Shown: one piece after another, positions 22,406 through 33,544 of the stretch
How positions within the stretch are numbered: the stretch's first letter is position 1
Layout: each line of letters starts with the position of its first letter
Source: Ditylenchus dipsaci
Lineage: Eukaryota > Nematoda > Chromadorea > Rhabditida > Anguinidae
Assembly (NCBI GenBank): GCA_004194705.1
Contig: SADC01001318.1
Coordinates: 310,001-374,000, forward strand
Direction: 5' to 3'
DNA length: 64,000 bases
Notes under the pieces: generated by a model
What the model was told of the DNA's origin: nothing
The model's database searches: none
The model's input: the letters and a program-made list of their open reading frames with translations, nothing else
Made by a program: the position numbers and the translations under genes

Positions 22406-22665
22406 CAGGGTTGGCAAGAGGTGGCTTTTCAGGCCAATAGGTGGATTTTTGAAAAAAAAATTTTTCATCGCTTGTTTTCTCATGTATTCTTTCAGCACAT
22501 CTAACATTTTTACATGCCAATCTAAAGACATTTTCTTATCTTTTCATGGAAATCTGGAAAGCGCATATTATAGTAAAAACCGAAGTAATGCGAACCTTCA
22601 TAAATTTCACAAAAATATGAGGTGGCCTCAGATGTGGCCTGAAAAGCCACTTCTTGCCAACCCTG
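22406..22665. mobile_element. hAT MITE with near-exact 8-bp TSD
   Basis: TIRs CAGGGTTGGCAAGAGGTGGC and its match GCCACTTCTTGCCAACCCTG. The flanks are CCTTGCAG (22398-22405) and CCTTGCGG (22666-22673), 7 of 8 identical. CAGGGTTGGCAA is a common hAT terminus in animals. Confidence 0.8.
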
Positions 22666-22879
22666 CCTTGCGGATCCTTTTTCACCCTTTTTTGTCAATG
22701 ATTGAAGGGAGAAAAACCAGCATCATTGTATTCAGCGTTAAATTCTGCGTCAGAAAATACCGGTCTACAAATTTGTATTGAGCGTGTTAAAGAAGCTACA
22801 CTGGGGCTGACAAAGCCACACCCTGCCAACTCTGGTTATAATCAACAAAAAAAAATTGATAAAAAATTTGACCCTACCG

Positions 22880-23085
22880 GAGTTTTTCCTTTCCCACTCC
22901 GAAATAGCCCTAAATACCTTCAAAAACGGTCAAAACAGGTATTTTGGGTGGTCCCAAAACTCAATTTTTTATTGAATGGAACACAAAAATAATGTCTTTT
23001 TCGAGCTTCCGAGGCAATTTTAGGTCGATATAGGGTGTTTGGAAACACTTTAAAAAAATTCCATTTGGGGGGGGGGGTATACTCC
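22880..23085. repeat. Dispersed repeat (copies at 9695 and 36580)
   Basis: Same word order as the other two copies: TTTTGGGTGGTCCCAAAACTC, then AATGTCTTTTTCGAGCTTC, then TCGATATAGGGTG and a G-run. Between here and 23505 the sequence is otherwise unremarkable. Confidence 0.55.
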
Positions 23086-23505
23086 GGTAGCGCCAAAAAT
23101 TTCTATAGTTTCATGACTTTAAAACTCCGATATAAGGCCGCCTCTGGCCGGTCCTCAGGTGTCCTTGTATCGGAGGTTTGACTATAGTTCCTTTTTTATG
23201 AGAGGTTATATCCTGCACCGTTCGGGCCGTCCGCGGCTGGGCATATTTTCGAATATCATTCCAAGTTGGGTTGAAATTAAGCAGTAAATTAGATCCGCAT
23301 TACACTTTCCCTAATTAACTTACTCTGACAAGGATCCATAAATTGATAAAATTTGATATAAAATATGTGCAAGTATAGTGCTGTGTAGCAATAAATTTAT
23401 TTGACCACACGATTAACCATATTCTTGTTTTGACAAGTAATGTGAATCGGGGAAGATCAGCCACCATGGTTAACTGCGCATCACAACTTGTCCTGGTAGG
23501 TGGCA

Positions 23506-26500
23506 TCAGGGCATCGGGAATATACAATTCTTTTCGTCTTCGCCCTGAGGGCAGTCCTTTTGCCATTGCAAAGAGCAAACTTGTCTAAACACATCTTGAC
23601 TTGGCCGTCGCACAACAGTTTAGAGCTGCCGGAACAGCCCTTGCAGTCACAATCCTGAAAAAAAGTAAAAGATGAGTCTTGAAGGGGCATGCCCACGCTA
23701 ATAAGAGGTAGTCCCGGGAATTAAAAAATTTTCCTAATTATTGAACTTCTGTACGGATTTTTCGACTAGGTTTCTAACAAAACAAGGCCTATAATTTAAT
23801 TTTAGGTATAGTTTTGTTAGAAACCAAATTGAAAAATCCGTACAGAAGTTTAAGTTTGGCTCTTTTATAGTTTCCCCATACTCGGATTTTTTGAAAAGTG
23901 ACCCAAAATCACCTCTCGGACTCATTTTTTCTGCTCAACACGATGAAAGAGACATATCTTGACACTTTCTTAATAAAAAATTATAATTTTGCTGAAAATT
24001 TTTGCCTTCCACCCGTCAGGAAAAAATGGTTTACAAAAAGACTTATTTTAGACATAATTCCGAGCAATACTCTTGATCAAAAATGCATTCAAAGAGTCTA
24101 TTACACCAGCTCCAGCAAGAAAAAATGTGATTAATCACCCAAAATGACCCTAAAATACCCTAAAAGGACCATTTTTCCGTGACGGGTGCGAGGCAATTTT
24201 TTGTCAAAATTTAAAATTTTTAATCCGAAAATGTTAAGGTATGTCTCTTTATCGTGTTGAGCAGAAAAAATGAGTTCAGAGCGTGATTTTGGGTCACTTT
24301 TCAAAAAATTCGAGTATGGGGGGGGCTATGAAAGTTCCTTAAGTTTTCCGTACAGAAGTTCCCTGGTGTGCGCATCTCAACCCCAAGCCACCAAGCCTCT
24401 TCGGGGCGCAGGGGGCATACAACTGGCTAAGATTTGGCTGGCCTGATCTAAATAATAAGAAACTGCTCGGGAATCTTTCCACTTGAGACAACAAACATTC
24501 AAATGTGTCGAGATCGAAAATTTTCCAAACCTAGCTTTTAGAAGAAAAATCCAAAATTTTATGTGAAATTGTGATCACTCCGCTACAAGTTTGTGCACGA
24601 TAGATAGCCCTGATCACTCTCTGCGTTTTAAGATATTACACACCTAGGTGCTGCATTTATTTCAGAGAGTATCACCCATATTTCGTTCGAATTCCAGGTG
24701 GCTGAAGTAGGCGAACATCGCATATTGTTTTACCCGCTCGAAGCCGTTCATGCACAATAGATAGCCCTGATCACGCCCTGTATTTTGAGATGTCACACAC
24801 CTAGGTGGCGCATAAATTTAAGCGAGTAACACCCATATTTTGCTCTAATTACAGGTGGTTGGGAATAGGTGAAAATCACCTATTTTCGGAAACTGGGGCC
24901 CGGACCAAATCCTTGTCCCGGCGCCAGCAAAGGTGGCAGATGTACGACGGGAACGTGGAAAACATAGAAGAAAACTTGTATTCGGGTCAACAAATATCGA
25001 GAAAAAGCTTAATTTCATTTCATTGCAAGACATTTTTCGGATTTCGGAATTCGGAACTTGACATTTTTTTCGGAATTCGGAACTCAAAAAGTATCGGATT
25101 TCGGAATTCCGACGCACCCCTGGTCCGAAAGGTATCTTTTTAAAAACTATTTCAGTCAAAATTGTTTTTAACGCTTTTAAACCCTTTTCCTTCAACTTCT
25201 ATGTCTATTTTATGGAAAAATGACTAAAATGCAAGTTTACCTGATTTTTTTAATTTAGTGATTTTTCAAGAAATTGATTTTTTTCGAAAAGCCATATTCA
25301 AATACGTATTCGTTATTTTAACTGATAGAAATTTAAATGAAATTTCAAAGGTTACGATAAATTCTTAGCATCATATTGTAGCGCAGCTCAAGAGCTACAA
25401 AACTTATGTTACAAAATGTTTTTTGAAGATCCCAATGTTGAGATATGGCTTTTCGAAAAAAATCAATTTCTTGAAAAAATCACTAAATTCCAAAAAGTTA
25501 GGAAAACTTGCATTTTAGTCATTTTTTCATAAAATAGACATATAAGTTGAAGGAAGAGGGTTTAAAAGCGTTAAAAACAATCTTGACTGAAATAGTTTTT
25601 AAAAAAATACCTTTCGGACCCAATAAAAGCTGTGATATGAAATGTCGCGAAATGAAATGTGACCCTACCGGTACCAAGGCATATTTTTTTTCAAGACGCG
25701 CGAATGCGTATAGAGCCAAAATATCAACCAACCCAGCAAAGAAAAACCCAAAAACTGTCGATTTTCGGTAATTTGGCCTATTTTAGCCTGGAAGCCTGAG
25801 GTGATGATCTTATTGGGTAGCCAAGAGTTGAATAGCCAAGGGAAAGAAATAAAAAAAATAAGTTGTTGGTTATCAGCCAGTGCTAGTCGAACGTTTGACC
25901 TAGGCGATGCGTATATGAAGCTCTCCCTCTTTCAACATGATTCTGAATTTTACTGTTTGTTATATGGCGATACAATTGGGAACAGCGAACCCAAATATCT
26001 ACTCTTTATAAATAATCTTTCCTACTTTGATGGGTATAAGAGGATCCAAGCCAAGTTAGTCCACTCTTGGGGTGGGTTGAATTTGTGAAAGGTACGCCTA
26101 TCTACCTATTGAAATAAAAAAAGAGCTCACTAGCTCGTCAGTGGCGTCAGGACAATTAATACTGCCATCACACAAGTGCCATTTGGGGATACAGGTGGAC
26201 AAAGGCCTGCAGAATTTAGCTCCATTCTGGCACTCGGAGCACGATATCTCATCCTCCATGTCTGGGCAATGTGGATCCCCGTCACAGATCATGCTGTTCG
26301 ACAAACAAATATTAGCCTTCTTGCACTTGCGCGACCCATCCGAGCAATCCTCAGCACAAAAAGTTATTTCGTCAGCTGCATTTGCACAGTGGCTCGTTTT
26401 GTCACACAGCATATTGCCTCGAAGACACACAACACTCCTGTTCTTTGAAGCACAGGATAGGGAGGTCTGGCATTCTGAAACGAGTGCTTAAAAAAATTAA

Positions 26501-27294
26501 AGAATTTTTAAATAAAGGGGATTACTTGAACATCCGATTTCATCACTGCCATCAGCACACTGCTTAACTCCGTCACACCGTTGGTATGTGCCAATGACAT
26601 TGTTCTCAAAAAATTACGGATAAAGATGCACTCTAATCCCGCTGGTACCAAATAAACGGGGTCATGTGGCCCTGCCCCGGGTGCAGGTCCACATACCTGG
26701 TCCACTTGCCCTGGTCTTATGGGCGTAGGCAGGGGGGGGCTGAGATTTTTCCAAGTGGGGGCTGAGAGGGCTATAGCCCCCCCCCCTTGTCAGGTTTTTG
26801 AAAAACATTGTTAATTAAAAACACTATAAAACTCGAAAACTCGAAACGAAACGAAACCAAATGAACTGGAACAGGAAGGGTCTCCCAAAATCGGGGACAC
26901 GTACCTCTGGTTTTTGAAGTGAAATTTTATTTTTCGCCGTATTATAGAAGTAGTGATCATAAGAAGACGCCGAAAATCAATAACTGATCGACTTTGTATT
27001 TGAAATATTTGTATTTTTGAGGTTCGAGATCATTTTTTAGTAAAAATATTACTGGATCATTTAGGCAGGCGAATCCGAAACCTTTGCAAGCAGTGATATT
27101 GGGTGGCAACAAAGAGTTAGATTGGAAAGTCATTGGCTCATCTATCTTGTTATTGTCATCGACCCAACTCACATGACCTCTGAATACGCGAACAGATGTA
27201 ACAGCGGGGGTAGAATCAGTCTGAGTTTGTGTGAAAACATAAGTGAAGAGCAGTAGCCCACAGAGCAAGATGGTGAAGCCCGCTGCTGCCTTTG
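23506..27294 (-). CDS. Membrane protein with LDL-receptor class A repeats (5' exon missing)
   Basis: Exons: 27053-27294, 26526-26604, 26131-26474 and about 23506-23654, with matching phases. The first visible exon encodes a hydrophobic segment (AGFTILLCGLLLFTYVF), likely a signal anchor, so I infer a type II membrane protein with an extracellular C terminus. Five LDLa modules follow, with typical acidic clusters such as CDGVKQCADGSDEIGC, CDGDPHCPDMEDEISC and CDGSINCPDATDEL. LDLa modules bind calcium and ligands or partner proteins. No protease, CUB or EGF domain is seen. The last module reads correctly (DCPQGEDEKNC) only after a one-base shift near 23557-23561, inside a short T-run. No in-frame ATG precedes the anchor: an acceptor ttgctag precedes it, so a start exon lies further upstream. 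AATAAA lies at 23396-23401. The 2.5-kb last intron is full of inverted repeats. Confidence 0.8.
23860..24340. repeat. Inverted repeat in the LDLa-gene intron
   Basis: Arms pair through TGAAAAGTGACCCAAAATC, TTTTTTCTGCTCAACACGAT and AAGAGACATA on the left and their complements near 24240-24330. Beside it, 23735-23850 is a piece of the 21395 MITE family. Confidence 0.65.
24560..24880. repeat. Two direct copies of an about 180-bp unit
   Basis: Both carry GATAGCCCTGATCAC, TCACACACCTAGGTG, a stretch like GAGTAACACCCATATTTTG, and CAGGTGG near the end. The same words build the arms of the 1.8-kb palindrome at 47153-48944 (TAACCCTGATTACGC, CCACCTGGAATTT). Confidence 0.65.
25123..25621. repeat. 499-bp palindrome with GGTCCGAAAGGTA ends
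   Basis: Left GGTCCGAAAGGTATCTTTTT pairs with right AAAAATACCTTTCGGACC. The arms pair along nearly their whole length to a centre near 25372. The paired reading frames on both strands are consequences of the palindrome. Confidence 0.75.
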
Positions 27295-28199
27295 CTAGCA
27301 AGGGAGTTTTGAAAGAAATTCAAGCAGAATTTGAGGTCTGGCATTTGAGATCTTGGTCTTGGAGTCGACTGGACTAAAAAGAAATATTAAAGGGGCATAC
27401 CCGTTCGCGACACGGAGAAAAGGTGAGGACCAGCACTTTTTCTTTCTCAATCATCCATATTTTTTAAATTTTCTGCCTAGTTTTCAAAAGTAATACAGTC
27501 AACCCTCGGTTTAACGTAACCTAGTATATTTTGCTTCATAACTCAAAATTTTAAACTTATTAATTTAAACAGAAATTTTGGCGTAGAGGCGTTAGGCCCT
27601 TTTTTCCACTTTTTGGCGTTCTGCCCTATGTTCTGTTTTAGCCACTTGGGCCTTATTTTTTTAACTTAAGCTTAGGCTTAGGCTCAGGCTAGGCCAGCGC
27701 ACGTTAGCCGGGACTAAAAAATGTCTTACGCGCTATAAAATGGCATGAAAAATAAGGCCACAGTAGCTAAAACAGAACATAGGGCAGAACCCCAAAAAGT
27801 GGAAAAAAGGGCCTAAAGGCTACGACCCGAAATTTTTTGTTTGTCTCTTTTTCTAATCATTTTTGCTCTTTTTTACTTTTTAAAGGCTTATAAGTGTACC
27901 AAAAACTTTCTTTCGTCGTGCCAAAATCATCCAAAATGCAAACTAAAGGAATTAGTACGTTAAGGGCACGACGCATTTGCACGATATATTTAGTGGGGGG
28001 GGGACTGTTTCATATCCGGAAAGGTTTTGAACGGAAAGTTGCAAATTTAAAATAATTATTAACACTCCGCCTCCCATGCTTAGTAATTGCCCGAATCGAC
28101 TCAGAATTTCTCGCTGAACACGATAGTGCAAAAATTTTGAAAAAAAGTTGGTATGAGATGGTGAAAACCCCTCCTGAAAGTAGGCTGTTTTTGGTCACC
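27295..28199. other. Upstream of the LDLa gene: no start exon identified
   Basis: 27496 starts a pogo-like end (CAGTCAACCCTCGGTTTAAC) with no partner found. 27575-27830 is an inverted repeat: TTAGGCCCTTTTTTCCACTT pairs with AGTGGAAAAAAGGGCCTAA and CATGTTCTGTTTTAGC-like sequence pairs with its complement. A relative of this repeat is the hairpin at 57255-57330. A minus-strand segment at 27310-27373 follows an acceptor but reads to a stop. Confidence 0.45.
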
Positions 28200-29255
28200 C
28201 TCAACCACCAAAAATTTTGAGAAATTTAGATGCTAGTCACCAAAATTTCTATTTCACCTAGGCGCAAAACCACCCAAAATTTTAACCTGGATCAGAGCTA
28301 TCTATTGAGCCCAAACTTGCATCAGAGTAATCATTTTTTCACAGAGAATTTATGATTTTCCCTCAAAGATCCAGTTTCTGGATATCCTTTTTTGCGACAT
28401 TATAAAAGCCAAAACTCTGCCTACAAATCATTTCTAGCTCAATGGTCAAAAGAACATAAAAGAACAAAATCTTGCGGTTCTTTTGGCACTAAATACAGCA
28501 ATAGTTTATCATAAAATTGAGACAAATTATGCAAAATCAATATATAAGTTGTAGCGCAACTTTTCTATAACCTTATTCCCGAATTCGTGTTCACCGAATT
28601 CGTGTTCAGCGTAGTCGATTTCCATGTGAAACTGATCTCGAAATAAAAAAGTCACTGTCGAATTTCGAATTCCGCTCAAGACAAAAAATATTTGAGTTTA
28701 ACATTTGAACATTTATTGTCTTGAGCGAAATTCGACAGTGACTTTTTAACTTCAAGAGCAGTTTTACACGCAAATCGACTACGCTGAACACGAATTCGGT
28801 GTCAGAATTGATGTTTTTTCAAGCGGGAATAAGGTTATAGAAAAGTTGCGCTACAACTTATATATTGATTTTGCATAATTTGTCTAAATTTTATGATAAA
28901 CTATTGCTGTATTTAGTGCCAAAAGAACCGCAAGATTTTGTTATTTTATATTCTTTTGACCATTGAGCTAGAAATGATTTGTAGGCAGAGTTTTGGCTTT
29001 TATAATGTCGCAAAAAAGGATATCCAGAAACTGGATCTTTGAGGGAAAATCATAAATTCTCTGTGAAAAAATGATCACTCTGATGCAAGTTTGGGCTCAA
29101 TAGATAGCTCTGATCCAGGTTAAAATTTTGGGTGGTTTTGCGCCTAGGTGAAATAGAAATTTTGGTGACTAGCATCTAAATTTCTCAAAATTTTTGGTGG
29201 TTGAGGGTGACCAAAAACAGCCTACTTTCAGGAGGGGTTTTCACCATCTCATACC
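28200..29255. repeat. About 1.05-kb foldback element
   Basis: The arms (28200-28600 and 28790-29255) pair almost base for base: CACCAAAATTTCTATTTCAC, TTGAGCCCAAACTTGCATCA and GATATCCTTTTTTGCGAC, each with its complement. The centre holds CGAATTCGTGTTCAGCG and a nested inverted pair (GAATTTCGAATTCCGCTC). Sequence just outside (28110, 29285) also pairs through the CGTGTTCAGCGAGAAATTCT word. Confidence 0.75.
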
Positions 29256-29396
29256 AACTTTTTTTCAAAATTTTTTGCACTATCGTGTTCAGCGAGAAAT
29301 TCTGAGTCGATTTGGGCAATTACTACGCTTGGGAGGCGGAGTGTTAAAAATAATTGTCGTTTTTTGTCTTGATTTTTCATTTTATTTATTAAATTC

Positions 29397-30692
29397 ACCT
29401 CGATTGATCCCCGCCGATTGATCCCGCCGATTGATCCCCGGCCGATTGATCCCCGCCGATTGATCCCCGCCGATTGATCCCCGGCCAATTGATCCCCGGC
29501 CAATTGATCCCCGAACAATTGAAAAAGTTCATGTCATTTCACCAGTAATTTATTTTCAATGTAAAACAAACAAAATATAACAGCAATGTTATCTCAGTTT
29601 CTCTCAGTTTCAGTGTACCCAATGACTTTTTTTTCACTCTCACTTTCAGTGAAAATTTCGGAGGAATTTTTCAGCTTGAACCAACCAAACCAAGTAGTCG
29701 TCCACTTGGATAAAAAATTCAACATTTTTATGACTGGTTCAGGTTCCAAAACCTGTTGCCTGGACTAACTCGGGCATGCTAAAGATGGTTTGATAATGGT
29801 AAAATGCCGTTTTGTAGGTATATATCGAGAATAGGTAAAATCAATACCCGAGAAAACTGCATTTAACCACTATCAAACCATTTTCAGCATGCCCGAGTTA
29901 GTCCAGAAAACTGGTTTTGGAACATGAAAAACGTAAAAATTTTTATGATCCAAGATGACGACCACTTGGTTTAGTTGGTGCACGGATTATCCAGTAGAAC
30001 TGAAGTTGGGTCATGAAAAACATTTTAAATTTTAAAAGTTATTTACAAGACGAAAATATCTTGATCAAGATATTGATCCAAAATCTTGATCCAGCCTGAT
30101 CTGACCCGATGCATCCCTGATCTACGGCTGACCCGTTCTGATCCAGCCCAACCCACTGGGAACAGGAGTGGATCAATCCGGATCAGGGGATGGTCAGGAG
30201 TAGATCAGGCCGGATCAGACTGTATGAGGGGTGGATTAGGACGAATTAGGGGTGTATCAGACTAAAGGCTAGATCAGACAAATTTTCCTAAAAAAACTGT
30301 TAAATAGTCTTAAAAACTGGATCAGAAATAATCCTATATTCAGGATCAGGATTAAATATAATCTTTGATCCGTGATCCCTATCCAGCTATATGCCTTATT
30401 TGGCTAAGGATTATGCTTGATCCTGGGTCTGAATACCTGCCTAGGTAGTTCTCCTATTTTTACTTGGAGTTCGCCTGTCTAAGCCTGAGTCTAACTTAGC
30501 GAAAACCTCATGTTTGAGTGCGTCCAAACATACGCTGGCCTACCCTTGCCTGAGCTTAAGTGAACTTTTGGGTGAAAAGTACTTTAGGCGAAATGACCAT
30601 CTCCGTATTGTATTCACTATTTTTTCAAATTGGCCGGGGATCAATCGGCCGGGATCAATCGGCGGGGATCAATCGTCCTGATCCCGTTGTGT
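29397..30692. mobile_element. Foldback element with CGATTGATCCCCG arms
   Basis: The left arm (29397-29517) is an array of CGATTGATCCCCGC/GG units. The right arm (30631-30678) has the complementary GGGGATCAATCGG array but is shorter. The interior (29640-30010) carries the inverted CAAACCAAGTAGTCGTCCAC module shared with 7060-7820. No target-site duplication was found, so the ends are approximate. Confidence 0.65.
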
Positions 30693-31079
30693 CCGGTCGT
30701 AATTGTATCCGGTCGTAGGTATACCCTTTTTATTCCCTTCCCGTCCCAATACAGCCCTTATTCCCTTTTAAATTCAAAAGGCGCCAATTTAAATTTTTCA
30801 AATTTCGACTAAAAAACCATGATACCTCCTGTGGTACGAAAATAAATTTTTTTCTCAGAACCAAAAACAGCCGGCTTTCTCATGAAATCTGTCGGGTCGA
30901 GAAACACGAATATGATGTTATCTTTTCCATCCGATCACTCCCCGTGGGGGGATTGTAAACTGCAACCTTTTTGACGCTAATGTTATATACCCCCAATCAT
31001 TTTTTGAAAGTACCTAAAACCACATTTTTTAAAAATGCTGAAATTAGTAAAGAGGTATCCAGGTACCCAAAAGATGGAT

Positions 31080-32310
31080 TTGAACATAGTTCTGAATACG
31101 GGGCCTAACGCATAAATAAACTCTGGTACGCATGCTTTTTCATGCATCCAGAGTCACTTTCGAGTGATTTGGGTCTAAGCTATGTGGGTGTGCGCATCTC
31201 CACCCAAGCAACCAAGCCCCTGCGCCCCCGAAATGGACGACCACTTAGTTTTAATGGTCTAGAAGAGGTACCAGGTGGTTACCCTGCCGTCAAATAGACA
31301 ACACTGCATACTAGCGCGTTACACTGCAATTAAGGCGGTACCAGCAATTTTTTCTCTCTTAACAATTTTCTATGAACGTTTTACCTGCTCCAACCCAAGT
31401 TTTCTGCGTACTTTTTAAAAGTAGGGTAACGTCATAAATAGCAGAATTGACATGAAACGAGTGAAAAAAAGGACGATTTTTTAAATTTTGCTGGTCCCCG
31501 CCTTATTTTGCGGTGTAGCGCGCTGATATGCCCCCTTGAAGAGTTTGAAAGTCTTTCAGGAACATTGAAAACCTCTTATCAGTTTTAGATTTAAAAAATG
31601 TTAGATAAAGACGTCCAAAATCTGAAAAGATCCGATAGCGTACCAAGGCAAAATCTAGAAAAAAGTAGTCCACCCAACCTCTCCCTTTCTCCCAAACCTG
31701 TCTCTGGCTCTAATTATGGTAAATAGCAAACCAAAACAAACATTTTGTGGTCTAGTTTGGCATAGTTCTGAGTGAAGAAGAAGTCCATATTAGAGAATCT
31801 TATTTTAGATCTAGAACCAATCTAAAAATCTAAACAATTTTGTTTTGTATCCTAAACATTCGATGAAAGGCTATACTATAGAATCCACCCCCCCCCCAGC
31901 TAGCGAAAAATTTACTTTTCCTGAAGGGGAAAGGACCCGTCTCATTTTGATTCTCGTGCTCTGAATAGGCACGGAAACACTTTGGTTTCCGAAAAATCGA
32001 AAAAAAATTTTTGATTGCCTTGGTCCTCCAAAGTAAAAATTTTATAAAATTCAAAAAAAATATTTTTTGAATTCCAGCCAAAACATTTTTAAAGGGAATT
32101 AGGGCTGTGTTGGGAGGGGAAGGGACAAAAGAGGGCCACTAATCACACTTGAACATAGTTTTGAATACTGGGCCTACCGCATAAATAAGCTCTGGTATGC
32201 ATGCTTTTTCATGCATTCAGAGTCACTTTCGAGTGATTTGTGTCTAAGGTATGTGGGTGTGCGCATCTCTAACTCTCAAGCCCCTGCGCCCCGAAGGGGG
32301 GGGGCGGCGG
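31080..32310. repeat. Hairpin-family copies; no gene
   Basis: Copies at 31090-31230 and 32150-32310 carry GGCCTACCGCATAAATAA, GCATGCTTTTTCATGCAT and ACTTTCGAGTGATTTG-like words, ending in CAAGCCCCTGCGCCCC. Between them lies unique AT-rich sequence. 32098-32145 is another copy of the GGGAGGGGAAGGGACAAAA word. 32310-32880 is unique sequence containing the mL52 3' UTR. Confidence 0.6.
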
Positions 32311-32801
32311 TTGGATTCTATAGTGTTACCCAATGAAAATACAAAATGAAGTTTTGAAACAGAATGGTCTCTTTAGATGTTTTTGACCAAAAATATATGC
32401 AATCTAATGTTTTGATCTAAATGTAATGTAACAATTGTTCACCCCGATGAGAATGAAAGAAAAAACATATGAGTACTTTCCTGCTCCCCTATTTCTTAAT
32501 CACGTGCAAAACTAACAACCAACCAGCAAACCGTTTTTCACTTGAATTTCCGACTATAAATTAGGAGTGTAAACTTGAGCATAAACTATAAATTTGTTGA
32601 AAGAGGTCAAACTACCGAAAGCAAAAAGAACAACAGTATGATTGGAGAACACGAATGATGGCGATAAGAGCGACGGTTTGCCCGCCTATAACGGATAGTT
32701 GTCTGTAATTCTCGACATCATTTACTTACTCACTCCTAGCCGATTTCTGTTACTTTGTCTTGATGAAAGGTGGATGCCAAACAAACTCTTACAAAATAGA
32801 C

Positions 32802-32807
32802 TTTATT
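32802..32807 (-). terminator. Polyadenylation signal of mL52
   Basis: AATAAA on the minus strand, about 80 nt after the mL52 stop at 32884. Confidence 0.45.
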
Positions 32808-32883
32808 CACTCCATTTTTACAACAAACTCGCACAATCTAACACAACAGAAAAACGACTACCATTTTTAAGTGAAATTCATAC

Positions 32884-33293
32884 TCAGAAAATTTCTTGGT
32901 CCCCTTTAGCCTTCAGCGTGCGGTCTTTTATTCTCTTCTGCTCTAGAGTTTCCTTAGTGATTTCTTCCTGGTACATTGCTTTTGCTTCCTCGAGCTCATA
33001 GAGATATTGCACGATTTTTTCTACAAGCCGTCACATATGGCATTATCAGCAACATAAATAGGCATACCCAAGTTCGACGTGATGCTGACGACGTTTCAGC
33101 TCTGACAGAGAGGTTATTGTAGGCTTACGACCATCCAAATAAGTAAAGTCAGGGCCTCTTTCCAGTGGACTCACAACAGGCCTGTAGTAAATGCTGAAAG
33201 CAAAAAGATGTAAAACACAAAAAGCTGGCATTTAAAAGCTTACGGTTTTTTCCACCACTGAAATTGCCCTTTGGCGAACCTCGACATATTCAT
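32884..33293 (-). CDS. MRPL52: Mitochondrial large ribosomal subunit protein mL52
   Basis: Exons: 33244-33293, 33068-33193 and 32884-33020. The protein starts MNMSRFAKGQFQWW, then shows PDFTYLDGRKPTI, the family's P-D-W/F-x-Y-x-D-G-R signature, and a basic and acidic helix (IVQYLYELEEAKAMYQEE) ending KAKGDQEIF. About 104 residues against about 123 in human. It is a structural protein of the mitochondrial 39S subunit; the short basic N terminus suits a targeting signal. The exon 2 to exon 3 junction is off by one base, next to an A6 run at 33015-33020; I read this as a homopolymer error or an unrecognised splice site. It lies head-to-tail behind CDC40, whose stop is 251 bp upstream of this ATG. 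Confidence 0.75.
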
Positions 33294-33462
33294 ATGATAA
33301 GGTTTCCAACACAAACTGAATTCAGCTAAAAGGATGCCTTTGCTTTTGAGAAACATTTGACTAAAATGAATGATAATTTACTCATGATCTACCTGACTAG
33401 TTTTCAAAAAAAAATATCGCACAAAACGCACACATCGAAAGAAAACAGAGACATCGACATGA

Positions 33463-33468
33463 TTTATT
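33463..33468 (-). terminator. Polyadenylation signal of CDC40
   Basis: AATAAA on the minus strand about 80 nt after the CDC40 stop and about 170 bp before the mL52 start. CDC40 and mL52 are therefore likely to be cleaved separately even if they share transcription. Confidence 0.45.
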
Positions 33469-33544
33469 TGTAAGAACATCGGTACACAAATTCAGAGACA
33501 CAAATATGACAAATGAAGATTTCGTATATTCTGCAACCGCTCCT